A stretch of 64,000 nt of DNA from Drosophila pseudoobscura (lineage: Eukaryota; Arthropoda; Insecta; Diptera; Drosophilidae), in assembly GCF_009870125.1 (NCBI RefSeq), contig NC_046680.1, positions 7,068,001-7,132,000 of the forward strand, written 5' to 3'. This document shows positions 1 through 11,067 of this stretch, one piece after another. How positions within the stretch are numbered: position 1 is the stretch's first letter; the number at the start of each line of letters is the position of its first letter. Made by a program: the position numbers and the translations under genes. The notes beneath the pieces are model-generated. The model was not told where the DNA came from, did not search any database, and saw only the letters and a program-made list of their open reading frames with translations.

Positions 1-3000
1 CTAACTGTGTGTTTGCGTTTTCGAGTACCCTCAAATGACAAACATCAGTAGAAGCATCCACAAATAAGTGAAGACATTAGTTCCGTTAAGATCGGATGGC
101 ATCAGAGATCGGGGAAAGAAATGCCTGCCTTGAGCATCGCACATACATGCATGCATATGTAAATGGGTCCGATAAACAAGACTTTTCTTGTCGAAAATAA
201 AAGTTTCACCTGGTGAAAATTGGGTTAATGAAGTGGAAGATGGAAAAGCATCAAACCCCGAACCCGAACCCGAACCCAAGACATTTGTATGTGGCCCCCA
301 AAGAATAGACATGGACCGCAGTGGGACAGGGCAGGGGTCTGACACCTTATCTACTCGTAAATGAGGAAGTATGGTCATAAAACTTGACTCGACCTGTCTC
401 ATCTCGTCTCGTCTCTCTCTAGAGGATGGACAGACAGATAGCTGGATGGCTGGATGGATGGTTGGATGGTTGGAGCCGACCATAACTCTTTGGGCAAACA
501 AATTGCATGCCAGTTAACGAGAGAAGTGAGCAAAAACAAAATGAAATTTCCAAATAATTAGAGCATGAAAAAATAAACAGCAATATTGCCGACACATGTG
601 TGCAGCTTCTGTGTAGAGAGTGAGAAAAAAAAATTTCTATTTGCCTTTTTTGGCAGTTAGACGTGCCCCGTCCCTGCCCGTCCCGGCCCGTCCCGCCCCG
701 CCCCGCCCCGTACTTGGCCACTTACCGCTCTCCTTCCTGCAGTCAGCGGTGTCTTCTCTTTCACTTTGCCAAAAACTCAATTACTGCTTTAATTTTTGAC
801 TAATTTGCAGATTAGCAGCAGATCCCGATTCGCTGCAGCTTGAATTTCACTTTGAACAAACACTTTAATGGCAGCCGTGGGCCACGGAATGGTGTCCAGG
901 CAGGAAGCGCACGCACTTTCAGTTGGCGGAGGAGCCGTGCAAATGTCGTTGGCACCACTGTGGCTCTACTGGACACTCGAGTTACAGTTAAAGTTAAAGT
1001 TAAAGCTAGAGTTCGGTTTCAGTTGGAGTTCGAGTTAAGTTTTTGCCGAATAGGAGCTGGAGCTGCGCCGCGTCTGCATCGTTCGCATGCCGTTAACAGA
1101 CTGAAGAAATGAAAAGCGTCTCTGGCCAAAGTAAGTAAGAGTGGTTCGTTGGTTCGTTGCTGGTTTTCTTTCGAGCAGCGGAGGCGACGCCGGCAGCGCA
1201 GCCAACTTCTGCGTCAGCGTCAGCGTCAACCACAATACGCTTAAAGCCAAAGTGGCTTTTACGAACATTTTTGTAGCTGTAGCTGTAGCTTTTGGTCTGG
1301 GCCAGGCCAGGCCAGGCCAGCAAACTGTAGCAAGCCAATATGTGGTCTGGCCGTGTCTGGTGCCGCTCTGGGGTCCAAGCTGCACCACTAGCCTGGCTCG
1401 CTGCCACCACCGATCTCTCAAAAGATCCACCCATGATTTGTGATTTGTGGTGGATAATCAAAACTAACGTAGGCCCCCAGAAGGCACCTAAATGCAAATC
1501 AGTTGAGCTCTGCTCGGCCATAAATGTCGTCTGGCCGCCATTCAACATGTTTCTAGTACTAGTATTTCTCGTTGCAGTGCTCTGTTGTTCCTTTTAGTGT
1601 GCCAGTTTTGCAATTTGCTGTGACAAGTTTTTGTGCTGCTGGGAAAATTGATCCGCTTGCAAGTTGCAACCGATCCGCGCTCATGATTCAGTAGGCATAT
1701 CGGCAGCTACAATTCCATAATTCTGACTCATTGCCATATGGCTATGATCCGTGCATCAAGCTTTAATTGGCTTTCAGACTCCACTCCACTCCACTCCGCA
1801 CACTCAAGGTCGTCGTCATCGTCGTTGTAGTTGATTTCGTTGTTACACTAGATTCCATTATGAGTTTAATTGAATTGTTTGTTTGGTGTGTTTCGACGGG
1901 GTAGGGTAGGGCAGCAGCAGACTCTGGAATGAAGTCGAGTTTGTAAACCGATTTGGTGTGGAAATTGATTAAATACCGGAGCAACATCAAATGTACAGAA
2001 TCCATGATTTTCATATTGCGGCACATGTCCGGGCGTCCTTCGGCGGAGGCTAATGAAAAGATAACCCCAATGACAAACAGAATCTATTATTTTTCCTATG
2101 GGGCCTTTAATTGTTGCCTCTTTAAGTCTGCTATCGATAATCAATAAGGAGCGATATCATTTACCAAACTAAAACATAAATAGCTGACCTGAACAGTATT
2201 TAGTGCTCCAACGCTATTTATAGCCTTTGCTTACAACTAATTGAAAGCTATACTTAAACTATTGCCCTGTGGCTTGTGTTGTGTGTTTTCGATTATGGAA
2301 TGAACACAGTTATGGCCAGGCCAGCATTTCAAAACTAAGAGTATCCACGCGCCGTTGGTAAAGGCTCGCGACTCGCACTGGCCCTCTGACGGTCTGCAAG
2401 AATGTGGCCTTAAAAGGGGCCTTTGCTGAAGATATTTCTATCAAGCAATTAAAATATTCTCATTCCCAGCGGCGCATAATTTCCGCTAAGCAAACAATTG
2501 TCTAAGTGAGACGTTTATGGATCGTGGAAATTGAGTTAATTAGCATAACAGCTCACAGAGCGAAACATTCATTCATCGGCGGCGGGCCAGTATCCATTAG
2601 GTAACCCAAACAAGAGGCGACTTTGTCTTTCTGTCCGTCTGCCTGCTAGTTTATTTGCTTTTTTCAATTTGCAATTTGCAATTGAGAGTGCATTGACAGC
2701 CTCGCATGGCAGCGGCATCAGCAGTAGGAGAAGGAGAAGGCGTAGGAGCCACAGCGGCTGTGGCAGTGGCAGTGGCAGTTTGAGCAGCTTCACCACAAAT
2801 CCAATCAGTCAACTTGTCATAAAGCCTAACCTGCCCCACGGGTAGGCGTGAGTTATGTGCGGGCTGCGATGACGTATGAGGAAGGTTTTCACTTTTCAGC
2901 CTGAGTTATGTGATGAAGTCTTTGGCCATCAGACCCCGGCCTGGAGAGCATTCAACCGTGACCAGCCCAGCTCCAACATCCGCTGGCTGACAGCTTCTTT

Positions 3001-6000
3001 GGCGGGGGAGCGACTAGAACAAAGCACTTTCACTTCTAAAGCCTCACGAGAATCAATCGGAATCAATTGCATCGAATCGGTAAAGAGCAATTAGAGTTAA
3101 CCTTTTCACAGGTGGTGTGTCTCTCCGCTGCGATCCCACACGCCCAAGGCGATGCCAAATGGCAAATGTAACATTAACAGCAATAATAGCAATAACAGCC
3201 ACAATGATTCGACCTTCAGCCCCGCTTATGAATGGCTTTTCCCAGGCCCTCTGTTTGTTTTTCCATACGTATGCGGAAAAGAGTAACGAGATTTGCATAA
3301 AATTCGAGTCAATCGCTTCAACTGTGGCCAAAGTGTTCCCACAGCGCCAAGTAGATCAACTTAATTGCGTCTGTACGTTTCTCTCTATTTTTTTTCGGCA
3401 TAATTTAACCTTATTCATGGTAGAATCTTTGTGGAGCAGCAGGAGGACGGGTATTGGTGTGTGTTGGAATGGCAGTTGAGCAGCAGCTGGAGGAGAGCTG
3501 GCTGATGCAACATTGACAAGAAGACATAAATATCGAGCATTATGCAATCCAGTGCACTCGCCAGGCGAGATTTGGCCAAAGGCGGGAGGCCAACAGGAGG
3601 AACAGAGAAAGAGGCTGATGCCGAGAGACATTTATCGATGCGTCGACGCATCGAGAGTCAAATGCAGTTTAAGCGCACGAAACTAAGACAACTTTTTGTT
3701 GCTGCCTCCGGGTGATGCCCAAAATGCCTGCCGCTGCTGCTGCTGCTGCTTGGCCATAAAACGCTTCCTGCTCCCGCTGCATCTCACTGGATCTCAGTGC
3801 AGTGCAATGGTCAAAATGTGGTCGAAATCTAAACTGGATTGTCGTCAGTGCAGTCCCCTCCCCCTCCCCTACTCCCTCCAGAGGAGAGCAGCCTCTTGGT
3901 GCCTTTGTGCGCCCCAGCAGTTTCCTTCCTTGTGTGTGGATTTGGGTTAGCTAAACATTTATCTGCCGCTCGAGCTGTTGGTTTTTATGCTGATGCTGAT
4001 GATGGTAACGAGGGCACGGGGAAGAGTCTCGGAGAGTGCAGGGTATATTGACTTTGAGGGGTGGTACGTGGAAAGACCACAAGTGCCTTGTACAGCTGGA
4101 ACTTTAACGAAGGCTCTGTAGGAGAACAAGGAGATCCTGCTACTTATGCTTGCATTTCTTCATCATTGAAAGAGTATCCAACATTTCATCTGCCTTTCGC
4201 TCTTCCACCTTCCATTTCTTCTCTTCACTCTACAATTAATATTTTGTAATAGTGACCAAAAAAAAAAAACAAATCCCCAAGCAGAAACAACAAAAACAAA
4301 AACGAGCCGAGTGGGAAAATTACGGCAAAAAAACATTGGCTTTAAACGGTCACATGGAATGTGTGTTTTGTCGGGCAGCGAATAATTTTACCACTTTCAA
4401 AAATGATTTTTCAATTTCACTGCAGCGGATCGAAACTATAGGCCACGGTGTCGGCAAATGGGGCCTAAGTGAAGAGATAGCAACGTTTATATGTGCTTAT
4501 GTATGTATTGATGCATAATAATTATGCATGCGGCGTATTAAAAAGCGCGAACCTTAGAAACGATTCAGAAACCGAACGAAAACAAATTGAATCCCATTGA
4601 AACAGACAGCGGGGAGGAGCGGCTATAATTTCACTTTCCTTTCCTTTCGTTTTGTTTCGTTTCGATTCCCAAAATGGGCCTGCAGTGACTCCGACTGCAT
4701 TTCAATTTTCCATGTGATGTGCGCGGGTCTTTTATTATTTTGGTTAGTTTTTCATTTTCATATGGCTTTGGAGTGGTCTCTTCAGCTGGCATGTTAATGT
4801 AGGTCCAAACGAGAGCGGACGGTGGAGAGCGAAAGCCCAGAGTCAGTTACAGCGATAATTCAGGGAAATAATTAAAACTCCATGAAAGCGATTATCGGCC
4901 AACAGTTTCACTGCCAAAATTTCTTTGGTTAATGTAATTTCAATTACGTGCTGGCCGGAAATGAAGCGAAAATGAAACGAAATCGAGTGCTCAGCCGAAA
5001 ATGTCAGTAGTCGATCACGATGACACAATCAATCGCTGGCAAATAATTGTGTTCCGTTCGGTTCCTCCTCGAAGTGTTCACTGAGTCACGGATCTACGTT
5101 GTGGCATGCAGATAGCTGCAACTTGACACGGCCGCCGGTGCCGAGCCAATTGCGTGCAGAGAGTTCAGCGGGGTTCAAGAAACCTTCCGTCCGACAAGCC
5201 CATATTGTGGCTGGGTACAGTGCGTTTAGGTATTGTAAGTCTATGGAATCTTAACCGAAAGCCGTACGGAAGGTGCAGAGAAAAGTGTTTCTTGTTGAAA
5301 GAATATTGGATTTTCAAGCAGAGACTTAGATTATCCACCAGGAAATGATACAAGTTATCGATAAAGCAATAAACGCTTACTTTTCGAGTTAGTTATCGAA
5401 TCAGTTACCCAACAATTATCGGATCTAATTTTAATTGTTTTGTGGCTTATGTCTGCCATTAAATTGTACCTAGTCATGTGGCATTTCCTTGCAATAGTTT
5501 TATAGTTTCGAAGCGCACTGTAAAGTGTGTTAATAATGCAATTTTTGCGAGCAAGTAAAATTCAATTTCAAGTTGAATTATTTCAGCGGCTTCAAGTGCA
5601 TGCTGTTTTTGTGGGTGCGCTGTTGGCTCTGAGTGAAATCTGTGTGTGTTTTGACATGGAAATTAGTGGCAACAACAACTGCGCGGAGAAATGCTTAATG
5701 TCTGCCTAATGAGCTTGGTACACCGCTGCGTATACTTGATGTATACATGTATACATCCCCGAATGCCACAAAACATGAATGGACAGACGGACAGTGCCAA
5801 GCCCATCTCTGGGGTCCAAAGACACTCCACTTCATGCTTGTAATTTCTGCGCTTTAATGCTTCACTTACGAGTACTTGTGGCTGGCTGCTTCTTCTGGTG
5901 GCTTTGGCTTTTCGAGTTGTGAGCTGTACTCGTGAATTTTTTCACAGAGACTCCCGCTCTCACCGGGTCATTGTTGTTCATATTCGTGTTAATCATACGC

Positions 6001-7214
6001 TGAATTGCACTTTATGGCGTTAGATAAGGTGTTTGCCATTGCCTTGTGCCGTCACTTTGACAATTGACAAGCCGAACGGTTGATACTCGCTTATGTAAGG
6101 GTGCGTTGGCCAGAGATGATGTCCCCTATTTCAATTTGGCGTCATTGTTGCGGTCGGTCCCAATTCGTTCCACTCCCCAAATTGATATTCACTTAACCAG
6201 GCCAGCCGGCGGCTCCAGCCCACACGAGCAGACGCGCTGTCCCAGATAAATCACAGAAATCATCTGTGGTGGGAGATCCGATCTACCTCGGCGCTACCTC
6301 TCTTGCCATCAGCGGGTTCTCCTCGGGGTGAAATCGAGGCTGGTTTTCGGGCTGTTTTCTTTTGATAAAGCATAACGATGTTGGCTCTGACGCTGACGAC
6401 GACGCAGGCGCTGACAGCGAAGTCCGGATTGCATAAGATCCAGGCCACGACAGGCGGGCCGCAAATTGGTCGAGATTTTTGCGAAACGCAGCCCGAGCCG
6501 AGCAGTTGCAATTTCATGCATGCCGATATTTATGTGAAGAAAAACAACAACAATAAAATCAGCAGAAACAGCAACAACAACCAACCTTATAACCATTGTA
6601 CAATTTGGGTGAAAAAGATATCTTCGCCAATTGAAGCTCGAGTTGTGATAAAAATAGCCCAAGAAAACAAAATGCAAAACATCAAATTGTTCACTGTGGG
6701 ATCAAGTACAAGTATTGGCAATGCTCGAAGGCAAAAGAGTAGTGCGAAAAACACCAATTAAAGAAATCGAGTGAATTGTGAAAGACGAATCCAATACACC
6801 CTCCCAGCACTGGATCATTTGCTTCCTTTGGGTATAAGGAGGTTTATTTGAGGATAAATTCTTCATTAGCTCTTAATTCATATAATTGACTGTAGAGAAT
6901 TTCTTGGTTATTAGTGATATAGAAGATCTCTAAAAGGTACCTACTTAAGTGAAACACTATTCCAAACTCGCAGTTTGTAAGTTGTAAAACTCTTTTGGGA
7001 GAGGGTAAACTAAAAACAATAGTTTTGAAACTTTGCGTGCGAATTAAGTTATGCACGATATTTCACGCAATTGCAGCGATTCCCGAATTGTCGTTCAATT
7101 CAACCAATGCAAAAGGTGGCCGATGACCGGTGACGAAAGGTCGTTTCGGCGAATGCACACAGGCAGAGTAGATGTAAACAAAATTCAAGAACAGCCGAAA
7201 AAGCGTTTTGCAAT
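1..7214. other. Intergenic or intronic DNA, no gene recognised
   Basis: No open frame here shows a known domain, a signal peptide or a consistent splice structure. The stretch holds simple-sequence patches: a CCCGAA run near 255-280, a CCCGTCC/CCCCG run at about 664-711, and GTTAAA-like hexamers near 985-1035. Frames of 120-160 codons at 31-501, 1093-1548 and 6378-6761 look like chance readings through low-complexity DNA. Enhancers or distal noncoding exons of a neighbouring gene may lie here, but I cannot point to one. Confidence 0.6.
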
Positions 7215-7640
7215 AAATTACAACAGGGAAAAAAGCTTACAGTTTTAGAGGAACTGTGACCAGCTGACACACCCACTCTGTGCGCTGGCCGGACCATCCC
7301 CCAGAAACGTTGAAGGTCAACGAAAGTAAGCGAAATGGAAAGTTTTAATAGCCTCTATGCTGATAAACAAAACAGCGGCACGTGTCGCCCCATAAGAACA
7401 TCTATTATTTCAAAAACGATGGAATGGCATATGACCAGAGTAAACCCGAAGAGCAGAGCTTTTGCCGGCAGCACTGGAATACAAGTGCTTGTCAAACGAG
7501 AAATAAGTATTAATAGAGAGAGGGAGAGTCGCCTCAGCTTTGATCTAGCAGAGTTGTCGGGTGGCCAACAGCTCGTGTTTTCCAAGGAATCGCCTGTTCA
7601 GATGGAGAACTTTTGAACGATTCGACAACCCATTCGCCGC
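7215..7640 (+). repeat. Diverged direct repeat, upstream copy (overlaps the HIBADH promoter region)
   Basis: This block is similar to 9315-9745. Matching anchors occur in the same order in both: AAAAGCT followed by TAGTTTTAGAG, then TGACACACCCACTC, GCCAACGAAAGT or GTCAACGAAAGT, GCTTT(T/C)GCCGGCAGC, GAGAGAG runs, and finally ATTCGACA. Spacing differs by indels and the copies are clearly old. It ends about 200 bases before the dehydrogenase start codon, so it may be a duplicated promoter or a fragment of a dispersed element. Confidence 0.6.
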
Positions 7641-7837
7641 TGCTGGAACGACGTTGAATTACGTGACTCGATGGCGGCGACGCTGCGGGCGACCAGAACA
7701 GTGTGCTTTTGGTGGTCCGATCGTTCGCAGGTTTAGTTTTACCTTATAGACAGATTTTTTGTGCTACAGGTGGGTGAGATTCTGCGGAGAGGAAGCTTCG
7801 ACCGATTACATAACATTTTCACTCCACTCCTCCAGCC

Positions 7838-8815
7838 ATGTCGCTTCGTGTGGTGTCCTCCCCTTCCCTGCTCAATGCCTGGAGCCAGACTCTGGTGCGT
7901 GCCATGTCCACCCAGGGCGGCAGCAAGAACATCGGCTTCGTGGGTCTCGGCAACATGGGTGCCAACATGGCAAGCAACCTGATCAAGGCCGGCCACAAGC
8001 TGCATGTGTTCGACATCTCGAAGTCAGCCTGCGATGGACTGGCGGCCAAGGGAGCCACCGTCTACGCCAAGACCTCGGAGCTGGCCCAGAACTCTGACTT
8101 TGTCATCACAATGCTGCCAAACAACGCCATTGTGGACAAATCGTACGAGGAGATGACTGCCGATGGCGTCAACAAGGACACCATCTTCATCGACTCCTCC
8201 ACCATTGCCCCGGAGCTGGTGAAGACTCTGCAGAAGCGCATCAGCGCCAAGGGGGCCCGCTTCATCGATGCCCCCGTCTCGGGAGGAGTTCCCGGCGCCG
8301 AACAGGCCACCCTCACCTTCATGGTGGGCGGTACCGATGCCGAGTACAACGCAGTCAAAGCTGTGCTGGAGTGCATGGGCAAGCGCATCACCCACTGCGG
8401 CGTCTACGGTATGGGACAGGCCGCCAAGCTGTGCAACAACATGATGCTCGCTATCTCCATGATTGGCGTGTCCGAGGCGATGAATCTGGCCGTGCGCCAG
8501 GGCCTCGATGCCAAGGTTTTCGCCGAGATCATCAACTCCTCCACTGGCCGCTGCTGGGCCTCTGAGATCTACAACCCCGTGCCCGGCATTTGCCCCACGG
8601 CTCCTGCCAACAAGGACTATGCCGGAGGTTTCTCCTCCGCCCTGATCACCAAGGATCTGGGTCTGGCCTCTGGAGTGGCCAACAGCTCGAACACACCGAT
8701 TCCACTGGGTTCGCTGGCCCACAAGATCTACACCTCGCTGTGCACCCAGGGTCTGGGAAACAAGGACTTCTCCGTGGTGTACGACCAAATGAAGAAGGAG
8801 AAGTTCAGCGTTTAA
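7838..8815 (+). CDS. 3-hydroxyisobutyrate dehydrogenase, mitochondrial (HIBADH; CG15093-like)
   Basis: This is an uninterrupted 325-residue frame. The family oxidises 3-hydroxyisobutyrate to methylmalonate semialdehyde with NAD+ in mitochondrial valine breakdown. The first ~28 residues are basic and hydroxylated with no acids, as in a mitochondrial presequence. A Rossmann dinucleotide motif (GLGNMG) lies at residues 36-41, the family signature DAPVSGG at 144-150, and the GQAAKLCNN segment at 194-202 puts the catalytic lysine at 197. Length matches animal orthologues. The ATG at 7838 is preceded by CAGCC and begins the presequence, which supports it as the start. A poly(A) signal ATTAAA lies at 8979-8984. 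Codon use is strongly GC-ending, as in highly expressed fly genes. The promoter side overlaps an old repeat that also occurs downstream. The CG number is from memory. Confidence 0.95.
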   Translation: MSLRVVSSPSLLNAWSQTLVRAMSTQGGSKNIGFVGLGNMGANMASNLIKAGHKLHVFDISKSACDGLAAKGATVYAKTSELAQNSDFVITMLPNNAIVDKSYEEMTADGVNKDTIFIDSSTIAPELVKTLQKRISAKGARFIDAPVSGGVPGAEQATLTFMVGGTDAEYNAVKAVLECMGKRITHCGVYGMGQAAKLCNNMMLAISMIGVSEAMNLAVRQGLDAKVFAEIINSSTGRCWASEIYNPVPGICPTAPANKDYAGGFSSALITKDLGLASGVANSSNTPIPLGSLAHKIYTSLCTQGLGNKDFSVVYDQMKKEKFSV

Positions 8816-9314
8816 GATACTTAAGAGACTCTAACTGATAGCGAAGATGAATCCGTATCCAACACAAACCAGTCCTGCATTTATTTAGCACTAAGTTAGT
8901 GCGGTCCTAGGGCTTCCCTATTTCCAATTACGACTGTGCAATTACTTTTTATGTGTATCCGCGTACATATGTACATATATTAAAGATGTATTCGTTTATC
9001 GTATTGTATGGAAAACTTCTCTTCGATTGCGTAACCGCAGGCCTGGGGGCCGGGGGTTGTGGGCTGGTCTGGCGATCGTCTGTTGAGTGGAATCCCGACT
9101 GCTGATAAGACTCGTCAAACAGCTATGGGATTAATATTTATTGCCATATTTCAAGACCCCAGCAAATAAAATTTACGAACGAAACCTTATCATTGCTTCC
9201 ACATGGTGACTGCTTTTGCATTGATAAAGCTTTTCAGGTAAACAGAGCAAAACAGAACAGTTCGATAGATAACAGTTGAACTACTATAATTAATGCCGAG
9301 AAATATAAACTGCG

Positions 9315-9745
9315 TAGCATAAAAGCTCTTAGTTTTAGAGACATTGGCCTTGGACAAGTTGACACACCCACTCGGGAGGCCCAGCATCCGTCTGAACGCC
9401 TCCGCCAACGAAAGTCAATGAAGAGAGCGATATGTTTTCCAATGGGTATATGAGCATCTACATTTCTTTGTTTGTAACGAAGTTCTTGTTCAGAAGAACT
9501 TCCAAGATTAAAATTAAAGACTAACTACGCACTCCAAGAAATAAATTATACCAAACATCTGGACGGCGATCAGACCATAAAAGCTTTCGCCGGCAGCTCT
9601 GTATTGCCAGCGCGTGTTGAGAGAGTGAGAGAGCTTGATGGGATGAACAGAGTTGTCTATTATTAAAATGCTCTCACAGGTCTTTGCATTTCATTCTTTA
9701 ATAATACGTCTCTCGAATAATTCGACAGCTCCGTCCACCCCACTG
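9315..9745 (+). repeat. Diverged direct repeat, downstream copy
   Basis: This is the second copy of the block at 7215-7640, in the same orientation, so that the dehydrogenase gene lies between the two. Best preserved are TTAGTTTTAGAG, TTGACACACCCACTC, CCAACGAAAGTC, CTTTCGCCGGCAGC and AATTCGACAG. It carries no long open frame, and no trace of a second dehydrogenase coding region follows it. Confidence 0.55.
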
Positions 9746-11067
9746 TAATGTTAACGTAAATCTGTAGAACTACAGACTACAGTATGGAGAAATCAACAGA
9801 ATGGAGAGCAAAGCGAACGAAAGCTTTTTTTGAACAGTTTGAGAAGTATTTGGGTAGCTTCAAACAGCTTTAAAATCTGATAAGAACTTTTTCTATTTTG
9901 AGCGAAATCCAAAAATATGTTTTATTATTTTTGCCGTCGAGATGTTGTATACATATATTGAAAAATAACAAACTTAACTTAGGTGCTAATTAATTAATCA
10001 ATTAATTGAGTTTGGTATGTTGTATGTATATAAAAACGTGTGTTCTTGCTCTTCCTGCGGGGTATAAAATAGTTTGACTATCTAAAATGTATCAAATCGG
10101 TCGATCGGAGTGGATTATAATTGCAATTAGTTGTAATTGTTACACAAATATCGTGTTTATGGCTGGGCCGGGGCGGGGCCTTAACGAGCTGATTATCCTA
10201 GACATATTATTATTAGGTAGGTATTCATATAAATTTTAAAAAATGTTTTGAACAATTTGCTTTGAGTGAAATAATTACAATAAATATAATAAGGTCTTGT
10301 TTAGGTATGCATATAAAAGGTATTTGTAAAGGTATATCAAGAAGAAGCATCCTTAAACGAGTCGAGTGCAATTGATTTCGAAATGGATTCGAGGGAGATT
10401 GGAGTGCGGGAAGGATCCTCCTTCCGTCAGGGGTTAAGTCACATAAGTAAGTAAGCCTAAGTTGCAAAATTCTTGGAAAATATCACAAATCGAAATACGA
10501 GTACACAATAAATAATTCGGATTCGCGCAAAAGGAATCTGGTTGTTAGCATTCTGAGTTTTTCTTGGTAATTATTCGAATATATATGTATCTTTTAAAGA
10601 GAGAGTGAGAGAGTTAGGGGTTACCTTAGGTACTTTGAATATCTTCTATTTGTTTTTGTGTATATACAATATCTTTCTGTGTAAATAGTTTCAGTTTCCT
10701 ATATATATATTCATATTCATATAATGCTAAGAAAATAAGTGAAGCGAACTTTGTGCTGCTTAATTGAGTCAAGTTTTAGTTGCGTTGAGTGTACTAGTTT
10801 AGTGGATGGGATGTCTGTCTCAGTGTGGAACTTTGTGTCTTGGTGCTGCCCTCTCCTTAACTAACTAACGAACTCTACTAACTTTGGTGTCTAATTACTT
10901 TCGCCGTGGCTCAGACTGAGGCTCTTGGCCTGGCCAAACTTCTGCTTCAGTTGGCTGGTATTGGCCCGGAAGCGCTGCATCAGCTGCTGCCTGCCGCCTC
11001 CTCCAATAATCGCGCTGGATTGCAGCGGCGCCACCATCGCCATTGCCGCATCAGCGCTGGTTATAGA
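9746..11067 (-). other. Mctp: Probable 3'UTR and downstream flank of Mctp
   Basis: This AT-rich stretch follows the Mctp stop codon on the minus strand. No other gene is recognised in it. Long fly 3'UTRs of this kind are common, but I could not fix the poly(A) site. Confidence 0.4.

Noticed and set aside
6378..6761. 127-codon ATG frame with poly-Asn stretch
   Set aside because: AAC-repeat DNA explains the Asn run; no homologous family, promoter or splice context.
8024..8788. Long (254-codon) open frame antisense to HIBADH
   Set aside because: It is a shadow of the GC-ending codon use of the sense gene; no family resemblance.
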